In this document: piece after piece, positions 11,225 to 22,659 of the stretch
Numbering within the stretch: the stretch's first letter is position 1
Layout: every line of letters begins with the position of its first letter
From: Tubiluchus corallicola
Taxonomy: Eukaryota > Priapulida > Priapulimorpha > Priapulimorphida > Tubiluchidae
NCBI GenBank assembly: GCA_030141605.1
Contig: JAQGDQ010000103.1
Location: forward strand, 113,501-177,500
Direction of reading: 5' to 3'
Length of the DNA: 64,000 nt
Program-made: the position numbers and the translations under genes
Notes under the pieces: model-generated
Seen by the model: only the letters and a program-made list of their open reading frames with translations
The model's database searches: none
What the model was told of the DNA's origin: nothing

Positions 11225-11385
11225 GAAAACTATCTAATAGGGAAGTGAGTGTCAGTCCGTGCTTACTATCTGAGAGTAATTCGCAGTAACTTTTGCTCTC
11301 TAGTCTAAACACGCTTGCGTGTTACTTGACAAGTTGCTTGCCGGGTTACGTGGCGAGAAAACCCGCTAGTCTGAAGACGCCATAA
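11225..11385. mobile_element. Family G fold-back type fragment
   Basis: Holds G words: GAAGTGAGTGTCAGTCCGTG, GAGTAATTCGCAGTAAC, TTTGCTCTCTAGTCTAAACACGC, TTACGTGGCGAGAAAACCCGC and TAGTCTGAAGACGCC. These recur at 37548-38005 and 40430-40735. Confidence 0.5.
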
Positions 11386-11755
11386 CAATCATTAATGCGA
11401 TTTTTAAAATTAGTTTGGAGTTTTCATTAATTTCTTCTGAAGAAAATTTGTGTAATGAGTTCCTGGAAATTTTCGAGTCAATTAGTGTTATGATGAAGCT
11501 GTATTAATTGTGATTAAGTCAATAATGTCGTTAATTATCAGCTTTGCTCTTATCATAGATGATACTCTCGTTGGTGTTGCACTGAACTTGATATTGGCAA
11601 CGGCGTTAGTGATAATAATTATGACGCTGTTGATGATACATGAGAGCCCCCGTGTTATGACTATGACAAGGATGACAATAACGACAACAATAAGCTTAGA
11701 GTACAAAAAGAAAAGGCCCACAGAAATTATAAATTAAGCAGGACGAACGCTTCGT

Positions 11756-14014
11756 GGCAGTCCTATACTGCTATTAGAAATAAGTACAACAATGCTGTTA
11801 AAAAAGCCAAACGTGACTATTGAGACAAACTGAACGAGAAGCTATTAACTCCTGATACATGCCCTAAAGTCTGGTGGGAAATTACTAAAAGTTTTTACAA
11901 AAATACGTGTGACTATTTTATTTCTCCCATTATAGATGAAGCTGGTGCTGTCACAAGTGATGCTATTTCCAAGTGCAATGCACTTAACAATTACTTTGCC
12001 CAGCAGTGCCGTTTGAATACTTCAAATGCTTCATTACCCAGATTCGTATCGAAGATTGATACATACATGTCTCACATTACTCGAAGAACTCGAAGATTCT
12101 GTACTCGAAGATTTAGTGAAAACACTATTAAGTAACGTCAATATCTATAGGCCCTGATGGAATAAGCAACAAAGTACTTAAACTTTGTGCAAATTCATTA
12201 TCAAGCCCATTAACCCAATTGTTTACCTTCTCATTACAGTCAGGTCATTTTCCTAGCTTATGGAAAGTTGCAAATGTCTGCCCCGTACACAAAGGCGGAG
12301 ATAGACAGCTTGTTTCGAATTACAGACCCGTGGCGCTACTTTCATGTATGTCTAGGATTCTAGAACGCGTTGTCCTTAATCAGATGTATAACTACTTTGC
12401 TATTGATAATAACTTTTTGACGGAAAAGAACTCGAGGTTCAAATCAAACGATAGCACCATCAAAGAGCTAGTTTTAATCGTTCACAATTTGTATACAAGT
12501 TTAGACGACGGTGCTGAAATCTGTAGCGTTTTTCTGGACATCAGTAAAGCTTTTGATAAGGTGTGGCATGTAGGCTTGATATTCAAATTAAAGCAGTATG
12601 GAGTAAGTGGCCAACTTCTGTCTTGGCTATCATCTTACCTTCGAAACCGATCACAAAGAGTAACGCTAAACGGTAGTACATCTGATGCGATGTCACTTTT
12701 ATCTAGCGTCCCCCAAGGTTCTATCTTAGGTCCCCTTCTATTTTAGTGTATGCTAATGATATTACAGAAGACATTCAATCTGATATTCGCCTTTTTGTAG
12801 ACGATACGGTTTTAGTAGATTCATTTAAGGATGATCCACATACATCAGCAAATCGCTTAAAGGCAGATCTCAGAAATAATTGAAAACTGGGCCAAACGTT
12901 GGTTGATTAAATTTAATCCAAATAAGACCGAAGTCATGCTTTTCTCGCGTAAATCCAATGCTCCTCAATATCGTACTCTGTATTTACTCCACTAATACTC
13001 CACTGAAAACAGTAAATGTTCACGAACACTTAGATATCCATCTTACATCTGATCTGAACTGGAACTTTCACTTCTCAAAAATGGTAGACAAAACAAATTT
13101 AAAGCTAAACAACTTTCGACGCATGTTAGTTAATATGCCCAGAGCTACGCGGGAACGATTATTCATTACGACTATTCTCCCTGCCGTCGAATATGGTAAC
13201 GTAGTATGTTCAGGATGCAGCGAAAACAGTATACGTCTATTAGAAAATATTCAGCTAACTGCTGCTAGAATCTGTCTGGCGCTATGATTCGATCTTCCCC
13301 TGCAAGTGTCTTGACTGATAGCGGCTTCACTAAATTAGTGACGCGCTTCCATTATCATCGCCTATGTCTTTTTTCAATATAATCAATGACTTAGCGCCCC
13401 ACTATTTAAGTGCAATTCTGACGCCAAAGGTAAACGAAGTTACCCCCTGTTATGTACGTAGCGGTACTAAATACAGAAATTTTAATTGCCGTTCTGTTAG
13501 CTGTGAAAAATCGTTTTTCATATCCACCATTAACATGTGTAACAACCACAGAACATTCGTGAAATTACACCCATTTCACACTTCAAACAAGAGCTCAAAT
13601 CTCATTTCAAGTTTTTCGTTGCGTAAGAAACATTTTTCATTTGGTAAACCTCCAATTTCAGTGCATCATACGCGCATGAAAATCGGCTTTTCTCAGCTAA
13701 ACTATGACCTTTTCTCTAAAGGCTGTAAAGATAATAATGGTCATCCATTATTGCCGAATTGTAACTGTGGATTTCGATTTGAGTCTGTTGAACACTTTTT
13801 GTTGCACTGCCCATTGTATCAACAAACTAGGGTTGTTATGTTTGATCAATTAAATGAAATACGTCTGCCCGAAAACCTTAATATAGCTGCCTTAGGAACT
13901 AATGATCTGTTGAAGTTGTTATTGTTCGGAAAAGATGAATTTAACTATGTTGCTAACTGTAAAATATTCCAATGCATACATGACTTCATATTACGTACTA
14001 AACGCTTCCAGTAG
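11756..14014 (+). pseudogene. LINE ORF2 reverse transcriptase, frameshifted
   Basis: The RT motifs are in order: VCPVHKGGDRQLVSNYRPVALL at 12274-12340, FLDISKAFDKVWH at about 12530-12570, then SSVPQGSILGPLLF at 12700-12745. The frame then breaks. The catalytic motif FVDDTVL follows in another frame at about 12793-12815, with Val in place of the usual Ala of (Y/F)ADD. A second frame at 12958-13287 (EHLDIHLTSDLNWNFHFSK, then FRRMLVNMPRATRERLF) covers the thumb. A third at 13364-14014 covers the C-terminal domain and ends in a Cys/His motif, CNCGFRFESVEHFLLHCPLY. An in-frame stop lies at 11819-11821. In an active element this protein would make cDNA at a nicked target; with at least two frame breaks this one cannot. 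Confidence 0.85.
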
Positions 14015-14257
14015 TTTCTATCTGATATGAAATGCATCGGTCTTAAAAATTCGTACATTAATATTCTCTAACCGTCGTTTTCGACTAATGTCGAATGTAA
14101 TCTTGTAGTAAAACTCGTCAGCTTGTGTAGTTATACTCTATTCTTACTGTAAATGTTTTTGTAAATAGTGTATAAAAGTCTGATGTGTTGAGGATCCTAA
14201 ATCATGTTGTTCAAACAGTCTGATCCAATCCTATAACAAATTATGTTTAAACTAATA

Positions 14258-14295
<38 letters not shown>

Positions 14296-14331
14296 GGTTG
14301 ATGATGATGACGATGATGTGTATAATGATGA
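14258..14331. repeat. (ACG)n then (GATGAT/GACGAT)n microsatellite
   Basis: About 12 ACG units, then GATGATGATGACGATGATG after a GGGTT interruption. It forms the 3' end of the LINE just upstream. Confidence 0.9.
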
Positions 14332-14512
14332 TGGGAATAGCCTTCATATAGTGATGTCAAGGGTGGTTTCAGTGACAGTCATTGAAGATTGGATAAAGCT
14401 ATTTTTCTCGACTTGATAATGATTACGAAAAAAACTGATAAATAATTGATTACTAATTAATTCATTGAAAACTGTACAAGTGTAAATGCTAATACCAATT
14501 AAAAAGCACGGT

Positions 14513-14807
14513 AATAAGCCTTTTCACAGTTTCGTTTGTGTGGTCAAAGGTTAAGCGTACCACAGCTATACTTAATTATGCATTAGTCTGTGAGTTGAGT
14601 GATTTACTAGCAGAATCTGGCTTGGGAGCAAGAAAAATAAACTAGGAGACAAATGTGCAAGGGTCTAGCTAGCTGTTAATACTGTTACTATTACAATAGC
14701 ATCGGCTGCGAGGCGTTGTCAAGTGTACACAAATGCCTTGTTTTGTACACTTAACCTTTGAGCTTTTACGATCACCATCGATAGCTGGAACTGTGAAAAG
14801 GCTTATT
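14513..14807 (+). mobile_element. Family A MITE, shortened copy
   Basis: Bounded by inverted ends AATAAGCCTTTTCACAG and CTGTGAAAAGGCTTATT, both exact. Internal words: GGTCAAAGGTTAAG, ATGCATTAGTCTGTG, CTAGCTAGCTGTTAATACTG and GCGAGGCGTTGTCAAGTGTA. It lacks a block after the left end present in longer copies. No ORF of its own. Confidence 0.85.
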
Positions 14808-15409
14808 AAAAAAACAGAAATAATTTGCAACAAACAATACAATAATTCGAAACAAACAAATACTAAATAAACATTCGAAACAAAATGGCGCCAATCACTC
14901 AGTAGCAGCAGCAAAAGAGCGATTAATTTATTTCGTAAATCCCAAGACGTCTGCTTTAAAAAAGATTACTCAGTGTAAATCAGACTGATTAGATTTGATT
15001 GTGATTGTAGATAAGATTTATACAGAGTGTTATTACTCTGACTTTGGAAGGCCCATTTGAAGTGGCTCGCATGTAAGCTACTTACGTAATTTGCTAATTA
15101 TAGAGCCTCGTCACTTGTCCAAATAAGGCGAAAGACTCTAACACGTCTGATAATTGACAGTAAAAGATGTTAATGACATGCAGAACAAACAGAGAAATTC
15201 TAGTTACGCTTTAATAACACTATAATAATTATCTGCAGTCATTAAAGCAGTTGAAGGCTATTAATTTAATCAATGGCTTGATTTGCGCGATCCAGTCGCA
15301 ATCATCCAATAACACACATTTGCATGAAATTTGCATTTTTTGCAAATGGTGTTAAAAGCTGTGGAGAAAAACGTAAATCAAATCAGTTAAAAAATATCCA
15401 TTTCGGCTA

Positions 15410-15598
15410 AAGTTTACAATTCCCCCATAAATAAGATAAGATATTAGTTCGTGAATTCGTGAAGCGGATTAGGATTAGGATTAGCGTTGGGTTAGGGATA
15501 GGATTAGAGTAAAGGTTAGGGATGGGTTAAGGTTAGAGTTGGGTTAAGGATGAGGTTAAGGTATTTAAGCTGCGTGGAGAATTGTAAACTCCTTCCCC
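15410..15598 (+). mobile_element. Family C element with internal telomere-like array
   Basis: The left end is AAGTTTACAATTCCCCCATA and the right end is GGAGAATTGTAAACTCCTTC, an inverted pair. Between them are about ten imperfect TTAGGG/TTAGGA/TTAAGG units. The same architecture is seen at 31748, 32770, 54959 and 61326. Confidence 0.75.
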
Positions 15599-16162
15599 AA
15601 TTTCACAGAATGTGTTAGTGAAAGAGGAGAAAAAGTACAAGATAAAGAAAAAAGGAGAAAAAGCAGAAGAGAAAAATAAGGAAATGAAGATGATAACAAA
15701 CTGGTGACAATGATTGTGATGAAGAAGTGAAAGAATGAAAAACGTTTCTGGCTTTTTCTTGAAACTATCACGTAACTCCTGAGTCATGTCAACTATGATC
15801 AGTGATTGATCGCCGGTTGTTTTGCGATATTTGTCCCTAGAATACAAAAAAACCCAGAAAAATTAGTTTTATTTTTCACCACCGATTTAAATATTGCAAA
15901 GCGCACCCTTGGGAAATTTTAGTTAGCAAATGATCAGAAAAATCCAAAGAGGAATTTTAAGAGACACAAACATCAAAGATGGTGACAGATATTGAACAGA
16001 CATGGTTTGGGCTTTTGAAAGATATTTCTTCCTAGCGAAAACATGTAATTTGGCAAAGTATATGAGAGTTGAAGAAGTTATAACAGCCGAAAATAAATTT
16101 CATTCAAAAACCGTGAAATTGCATCCAATGCTAAAATTTCGTGGCGCCGAAATCACGGCACA

Positions 16163-16325
16163 GTTCGTTTGTGATGTCATCAATAGTTGGACTCGCCTGC
16201 CGTTAATTAAGATTATATTATTTAATTATCAAAAACGATTTTGCAGTATTATTGGTGTTAAAATGTGTACTTTTTAACCTATTTGAAAATGTGGCAGTAT
16301 GTGAAAAAACATCCTGTCTTTCTTT
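16163..16325 (+). mobile_element. Family E internal/terminal fragment
   Basis: TTTGTGATGTCATCAATAG, TATTTAATTATC, ATTATTGGTGTTAAAATGTGTACTTTTTA and AACATCCTGTCTTTCTTTAATG follow the order seen at 42130-42260. The upstream part of E is missing or diverged. It explains the 3' half of a 91-codon frame at 16002-16277, which I do not call as a gene. Confidence 0.45.
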
Positions 16326-16979
16326 AATGTCTTTTCTAAAGTAGAGCTTGGCCTGGACACATCATGATGAAGCTGCTGCCTGATGTCACAGTGATATAAC
16401 ATAGTGACGTATCACACTGTGAGATTTGTGTAAACTAACTGTCAGAGTGCTGTTAGCTCACGCTTTGGCTGGGAAAATTTGCAAAATATTTTCTTTCTAG
16501 CCTTACGGTCATGTGTTTTGGGAACTGTAAGATTACTGTCTGCATCACAGTACCGCAGATGTAATGTCACAACGTGAGCAAGAGGGGAGCTCTTCTACAA
16601 CTTCAAACAGACTGTTAATGCATCTGAGGCCGCAAATGATGATTCGTAGACAAATTTTTTAGTTTGTGTTGATAAACGGCGCATAAACAGTATCGTTACA
16701 CTGTGTTCGACAAGATCTATAACTGGCTTTTGGAAAAATTTAAATAACCCCATGCAACTTTTACCGATATTTTTGGCAATTTAAGATAAGCAAGAAAAGC
16801 AAACGTCTTATGATTAGTGTTTTTCAAGCCATTTAAAGAGTACTTAGACATGGTCATTATATTGCTATGAAGCATATCTTTTTAAATTCGGTTGACAGAT
16901 AAATTATAAAGAGTTTTTGGCGTAGACATGAAACTCGTTACATTGGCTTTGTGGTATAGTGCATAAAATTTTTGAAGAT

Positions 16980-17470
16980 TTCTTCACTTTTATACTCAAA
17001 CAACCACACATTTGCGAGGACATAACTATAAACTGTTTATAAATTATTCTAGGTTGTACTATAAGTATGCCTTTTCAAACAGAAATTGTAGTATATGGAA
17101 TGACCTAAGTTATGATATTGTCAATTCACACAGACTGTCAGTTTTTAGTAGGAAGCTAGCCGAAACTTGTTTGTTAAAATATTTGTTAGAAATTTAATAG
17201 ATTTCTATAAAACATTATTACCATAGTTCAATGATCTCTTCCAATTTTTAATAAATTTACACTTTGCATATATTTTATTGATTTTTTTATTTTATCGTAT
17301 TTTTTATATAAGTAATTTAAATTTTATCCACTGTAAACTGATGTGTTTTAATTTTGCCACTTAATAATACAGTCTGGTCTTAAGAACTAACATAGCCTGC
17401 TAGTCCCATCTTTTATAAAATAATGTATATTTTATAAACGTTCTAAATAAATAATAAATAATAATAATAA
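16980..17470 (+). pseudogene. LINE ORF2 C-terminus and 3' end, relic
   Basis: The frame at 17012-17197 reads RGHNYKLF, SRLYYKYAFSNRNCSIWNDL, then SHRLSVFSRKLAE. This is the pattern of the last 60 residues of Jockey/CR1-type ORF2 proteins (RGH-x-x-KL, then yaFs-R-x-x-x-WN-x-L, then Fk-x-x-L). A stop follows at 17195-17197, then about 250 AT-rich bases, then the 3' tail AAATAAATAATAAATAATAATAATAAAA. The RT core is missing. Confidence 0.65.
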
Positions 17471-17499
17471 AATGTAAAGAGGAACCATCCAATCAATAA

Positions 17500-17985
17500 A
17501 AGAAAGTGCAAATTAAATAAAACGAAATCACTTTAGTGTCGCGTTCATTTCATGCTTGAGCGCTCCGATTTTGAATGCCTATTCGTCCACCAATGACGTC
17601 ATTCATCGACTGAAGATAAATAACGTTAGTTCCTGTCAAAAGTATAATAAGTTTTTACCAAAAATATCGGACTGCTAATTTTGTGATATTTTTGCTTGAA
17701 CACTAGCTAAACTGCAGAAGTTTGAATTAGTTAAGCACCACGCACTTACGGAAAGCAGCGATGTGCTTACGAAAAATCACGTGCCCCACCCATTACGTCA
17801 TGATTTTCAAGTGCATGGCGGCTATCTGCGCGCCTGAAAATTTCTATTCTGCGATAGAATAAATTAACTTCATCTTTCTAGACAGTTTTTCGAAAATTTC
17901 GTTGTGATTTTGTTCTACGTTTAAGTGATAACAGTAAAATAAACCCAACATACTAAGTGACTTGTCCTTTCCTTGAAAGTTGCCA
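17500..17985 (+). mobile_element. Family B short element, 5' end missing
   Basis: Starts in the B body (AAATCACTTTAGTGTCGCG), with TTTCATGCTTGAGCGCTCC, CCAATGACGTCATTCATCGAC, AAACTGCAGAAGTTTGAATTAG and AGTGATAACAGTAAAATAAACCC; ends GACTTGTCCTTTCCTTGAAAG. It lies just after the LINE tail at 17470. Confidence 0.7.
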
Positions 17986-18701
17986 CCTCACTCTCATTTT
18001 CAATGCTAGTCAAAAGAATTGGAAATTTAGCTTACCTGTTTAGTTTTATTTTCTCCGGTAGATGACGCACTCGCTGCTGTGACATCAGCTGCAGCAGCTG
18101 CTTCATAAAGCTAGGATATTACTTCCCCTACTCTGACAACAGGAAGCCAGCTGGAAAATAAACATTTATAATAAACGTTAGTTTTTCCGAATGGCTTTTC
18201 AAAGCCACTAGGGGAACGTAGTAATAACTGTTATTGCAGTGGAGTATTAGTCGTACAGTGACTGCTATAAATCACGGATTTCATGTAGGTTGTACGGGAT
18301 GGTCAGTGAAAATGATCCCGAATGCTGAACTAATCTTAATTTTAACACTGTTGCTGTTTGTTAACTTAGCTGCTTACATTAGCTAGTTTTTTCTATCTAT
18401 GTTTAAATATAAGCAAGGAATTTAATATCGCAAAACAAAAAATTCTAATTTAAAAATTGTTATAGATAATCTTCTTTTCGTGATAGAGGGAGCAACTTTT
18501 TGTACACGTATCACATGACACAGGAAAGCAATTTTTAGAATAGGATAAAAGCTCAGCTATTGTACTTCACTTTTTTTCATTTAGAATGAATAGATTATAT
18601 CTTCTCAATCGAGTATCGACCATTGATTGCATTACATCAATTTCTGGTCATTAGCAGAGATTAATTAATAAGTTTATATTTCTCCCAAACTTTGCGCATG
18701 C

Positions 18702-18702
<1 letters not shown>

Positions 18703-18773
<71 letters not shown>
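18703..18773. repeat. (TA)n microsatellite, about 35 units
   Basis: Uninterrupted TA from 18703. It encodes the Ile/Tyr repeat of a minus-strand frame at 18651-18836, which is not a gene. Confidence 0.95.
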
Positions 18774-18777
<4 letters not shown>

Positions 18778-18869
18778 CTATAATATATATATGAATCTTT
18801 GTTGCAAAAATTATACGCTAGTACAGAGTAAAACAAATCACATCATACATAAAATCAGTGTATAACCAG

Positions 18870-20027
18870 TCAGTGACAGACTGATGTGTGTAATTGTGTC
18901 AGTTAGTCTAAGTTAAAAATTATAAGAATAAAAACATTAAAGTACTGCATTACATATCTACAAAGGTGTCTAAATGATAACATGATGGTGGCTTATGAAA
19001 TATGGTGAATTTTAATACTTTTTGATAATTTTTGCTACTTTTTTGCCATGTAAGTTTCCGTACGAGTCGTATATTTTTATAGTATAGACACTTATATTAT
19101 GATAAATTTATGAGTCTAGAGCGTTATGCGTTCTACTTTATCGTTTTATATACGGGTCTTTTGTGAGTTAGCTGCTTTTTTAGTTCTGTTCTAAATGTTG
19201 TTAAACCGTCTTTTGATTTTATACTTAAGGATGCTGAATTCCGTAAGTTAATTGCTGTTTTGCTCACTGAATTATGGCCATATGTGTTTTTTGTAAGTAA
19301 CTATTTTAGATAGTTTTTCGTTTATCGTTTTTATGTTTATCGGGCATAAATAATAAACCATTTTCTTTGAAAGCAAGAATTATATCATTTATATATTTAA
19401 ATAAAATATTAAGGCATGGTAATGAATGTTTGATTCTATAGTGGGTATTCTTAATTTTTCTCTATTTGTAGTGGCTGAGTATATATGGTGTTTATTTCTT
19501 TTTTAGAAAAGTGGCCTAGTACATGTTTGAGTTATGCCTAGCCTATCTGTTTGGGTTTTAGAAATGTTTGCAAGTAGATGGCAGCCATAAGTCAAATGAG
19601 ACATTATTAATGTTTCGCATATTAGTAGTTTTGTATAGACAGTAAGCTGGCCTTTTATTTGTTTAAAGAATGCTATACTTTGGCCCATTTTGCGAATTAT
19701 ATTGCTGATGTGGTCTTCCCAATTAAGCCTGTTGTTCACTTCCGTTCCTAAGAATTTTGTAGTGCTCGATTGAGGTATGGTTTCGTTGGATATTTTTAGT
19801 TTCATGGTTTTTGGTGTTTGATATTACTGCTGTTAGTGGGTGTTAGTAGCATGAAAATAGTTTTCTCGAGGTTCATTTGTAGGTGATGATAAACAAAATG
19901 TATTTTATTTCTTGTATTTCCTTTTGCAGGTTTTTATAGCTATTTCTGGGCGTCTGTTATTGTAGAGATACTAATGTCTTCTGCATATTGCGTAACGTGG
20001 CAGTTGTTTTGTATTGCTTTTGGGATG

Positions 20028-20065
<38 letters not shown>

Positions 20066-20570
20066 CATATATATATAATGAATAACAAAGGACCGAGAGT
20101 AGTGCCTTGAGGGACTCCGTTTTTAACTTTTCCCTATTCTGAATATGTTATACTGTGACTGTTTAGCTTTATTCTTTGTTTTGATTTGATAGGTAATCGT
20201 TTATGAAGTTAATCGAGCAGTCATCAAATCCTATTGTATTGAGTCTTTTGCATAAGATGGCATGATACAAGCTGTCAAAAATTTTGCTTAAATTTAGAGA
20301 CCCAGCAGCAATAAATTCATTATGATTTTAGAAGTATCTCCAGTTTTTTGTGACATAGATAAGGACATCTACTGTGCTATATTTTTTCTATATCTAAACT
20401 GACTTTTATTTAATATGCTATTTTCATCGAGCAATCTGTAAATTTGTTTGAAAATACTGCTTCTAAAATTTTTGAGAAAACATGTACAATTGAAATTGGC
20501 CGTTAATTTTTTCGATCTTGTGGATTTCCTTTTTTGGTTTAGGTGTTTAGGCATGTGGAGTTTTGCTCAA
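18870..20570 (-). pseudogene. LINE ORF2 reverse transcriptase relic, minus strand
   Basis: Read on the minus strand, motifs appear in the proper order across several frames. At 20554-20370 there is NFRSSIFKQIYRLLDENSIL then NKSQFRYRK (RT fingers/palm entry). At about 20125-20070 there is KNGVPQGTTLGPLLFIIY. At about 20000-19965 there is QYAEDISIS, where the catalytic YADD has become YAED. At 19805-19503 there is STTKFLGTEVNNRLNWEDHI and MSHLTYGCHLLANI (thumb). Degraded C-terminal sequence runs on to about 19130. A (TA)n run at 20027-20079 interrupts it between PQG and YAED. Several frameshifts show it is dead. Confidence 0.75.
20027..20079. repeat. (TA)n microsatellite with ATGTCATA/TATGACAT ends
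   Basis: About 16 TA units bounded by ATGTCATATA and TATATGACAT, so the block is palindromic. It lies inside the minus-strand LINE relic. Confidence 0.85.
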
Positions 20571-20661
20571 TAAAATAGTATAGCAAATCGAAATCAAGGT
20601 AGCTCAGCCATCACACGCTTTTTGGATAATACGACTTACATTTTTAGAAGAGAGTGAAAAG

Positions 20662-20857
20662 ACAGAGTGATCTGGGTAAACTGTTTAGATCAAAAGCCAG
20701 CCAGAGTGATCTGGATAAACTGTTTAGATCAAAAGCCAGACAGAGTGATCTACAGAATCTGTTTAGATCAAAAGCCAGACAGAGTGATCTACAGAAACTG
20801 CTTAGATCAAAAGCCAGCTAGAGTGACCTGGATAAACTGTTTGGATCAAAAGCCAGC
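20662..20857. repeat. 39 bp minisatellite, 5 copies
   Basis: Unit ACAGAGTGATCTGGATAAAC then TGTTTAGATCAAAAGCCAG, five times at exact 39 bp spacing; a CAGAATC/CAGAAAC variant occupies units 3 and 4. Since 39 is a multiple of three, the plus-strand frame stays open with a 13-residue period (NCLDQKPARV). I treat this as a repeat, not a gene. Confidence 0.9.
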
Positions 20858-21077
20858 CCGTCATTAATGACGCGAACTGTTCAGCTTCTTGAAAGACGCA
20901 AATTTAATTACAGTTTACATAGACTAGTAATCTCAAGGCGCAACTTAGCACAACCTGTCACATGTAACGCTGCATACCAATGTTTTCTATTTTCATTGAA
21001 GTGTGATATACTCGCGCTGTAATAACTAGAAAGTAGCATGAGAAACACAAGTTTACCATTATTTTCATGAAAGCTTT

Positions 21078-21845
21078 AAAAGAAAGGCCACGCCTTCTAG
21101 GAGGTTAGGTTTATTTTAATGCTCGCGAAAAATGTTTGAAGGATTTATTAATGAAACTTATTAATAAAACTAGTAAAATCACTTTGAAGTCGCAATTATT
21201 TCCTGCTTGGACGCTCCCATTTTTAATGTCCATTCTTCTTCCAATGACGTCATTAGTCTTGAAGAAAAGTAAGGCTCTGGCAATCCTCGTCAAATGTATA
21301 ATAAATTTTTACAAAAAATAGATAGCTAATTTCGTGATGCGAAAAAAGTCTGAAGGATTTATTAATGAAACTGCAATAAGCGACTTGGTAACTAGTAAAA
21401 TCACCTTAAAGTGGCGATTATTTCCTGCTTGGGCCCTCCAAATGTCCGTTCAATGTCCGTTCTTCTTCCAATGACGTTACTCCTCTTGAATAAAAGTAAC
21501 GCACTGGCAATCTTCGTCAAAAGTTTAAGTTTTTACAAAAAACAGATTAATTACGCGATATTTTTGCGTGAACATTAGATAAGCTGCAGAAGTTTGAATT
21601 AGTTTAAGCAGCGCGTTTACGGAAAACCACGATGCGTTTACGAAAAGTTACCAAGTCTCCCAGTTACGTCATGATTTTCACGTGAATGGTGGCAACCACC
21701 ACACCTGAAAATTTCTTTTTCGAGGCAACATATTTTAAATTTATGTTTTACAGGCAGTTTTTTGCAAATTTCTTCCTTATATTTTTCGAAGTTTAAGTGA
21801 TAACACTAAAATAAAGTCAACATACTTAGTGACTTGTTCTTTGCT
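21078..21845 (+). mobile_element. Family B element with internal tandem duplication
   Basis: Starts AAGAAAGGCCACGCCTTCTAGGAGGTTAGG. The segment GTCTGAAGGATTTATTAATGAAACT to GTATAATAAATTTTTACAAAAAATAGAT occurs twice, at 21133-21325 and 21345-21545, then the rest of B follows to AAGTCAACATACTTAGTGACTTGTTC. Both copies keep CCTGCTTGG and CTTCCAATGACGT. Confidence 0.7.
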
Positions 21846-22289
21846 TTAAAACAACCAGGCGACGCAAGAAATGTGCGCAAGTTTAGATCACAATATTATA
21901 AGAAAATAACAGAATACACTAAAAAGTGCAACAGACGCCTTTGTAAAAACATCAGAAATTTTAAACAGTTCTCTTGAACTTTTGCGAAAATGCAGAAGTT
22001 TTAAAGCAATGTATTTCTAAAAAATAAATACCTGGAAAAAACGTGTCATCATTTATAAAATTTACTGTACGCGCTCTAACATTTCTTTTATTACTCAGTC
22101 TATCGTTTTCAATGCACACTAGACGATTCTTTCAACAGCCGATACGGCTCTCACTTCTTTAAGGGTTATTTGGTCCCAGCACTGAACAGTTTTTGCCTTT
22201 AATTCCTCTGCATCGTGTAAATCGTGTAACTGTGTAGTCATTGCACACTTTCTCTTTAAGGGTATTCCAGATATCGTAATCTACGGGGA

Positions 22290-22500
22290 TTAAGTCCCAT
22301 TTTTTTCTTGGCAACAAACCTTTATCAATGGTTAGTTTTCTCGAGAAAACACACTATTGCTCTTATTCGAATATATAATAATTTAAACTTTTACTTAGTC
22401 AGTGAAGTGTGTTCTTTCGAATGCACTGATTATTTTTTCAAATTTTACGCGATGTTATCTAAACTTGTTTCAAACGACTTAAGCTATGACTTCATGTGCG
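22290..22500 (+). mobile_element. Family F element, left part (interrupted)
   Basis: TAATTTAAACTTTTACTTAGTCAGTGAAG, TTTTTTCAAATTTTACGCGATGTTATCTAAACTTGTTTCAAACGACTTAAGC matches the F copies at 3840-3930 and 43740-43850. Its continuation is found at 23965, on the other side of a LINE. Confidence 0.6.
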
Positions 22501-22502
22501 CG

Positions 22503-22596
22503 TAATGCGTAATGCGTAATGCGTATTTAGTCGATAGCCATCACGTTCGAGTGAATTCGTATCACGCATTACGGATTACGCATTACGCATTACGTA
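22503..22596. repeat. GCGTAAT heptamer arrays in inverted orientation
   Basis: Three GCGTAAT units (22503-22525) and then four inverted ATTACGC-type units (22563-22593), about 40 bases apart. Together they form an imperfect hairpin. More ATCACGCATTA(T/C)G words occur at 23925-23957, on the far side of the LINE. Confidence 0.8.

Positions 22597-22659
<63 letters not shown>
22597..22659. repeat. (TAG)n microsatellite, 21 units
   Basis: Perfect TAG repeat, CTA on the strand of the LINE that ends here. It is the 3' tail of the minus-strand LINE relic and produces poly-Val and poly-Thr frames that are not genes. Confidence 0.95.

Larger units (their letters stand above)
11700..14340 (+). mobile_element. 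Non-LTR retrotransposon (LINE), 5'-truncated, with trinucleotide 3' tail
   Basis: The longest retroelement in the window. No endonuclease domain is visible, so the copy is 5'-truncated. It begins in the linker before the RT (words such as SYTAIRNKYNNAVKKAKRDY from about 11756), passes through the RT and C-terminal domain to a stop at 14012-14014, then has about 240 bases of 3' UTR. It ends in (ACG)n/(ATG)n at 14258-14331. A microsatellite 3' end rather than poly(A) is common in CR1/L2/RTE-like LINEs. The clade cannot be fixed by eye. Confidence 0.85.

Noticed and set aside
15533-15847. 104-codon minus frame
   Set aside because: Its C-terminal part lies in the family C array and the rest is Phe/Ser-rich low complexity.
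16002-16277. 91-codon plus frame as a gene
   Set aside because: Its 3' half is a family E fragment and it lacks a recognisable domain.
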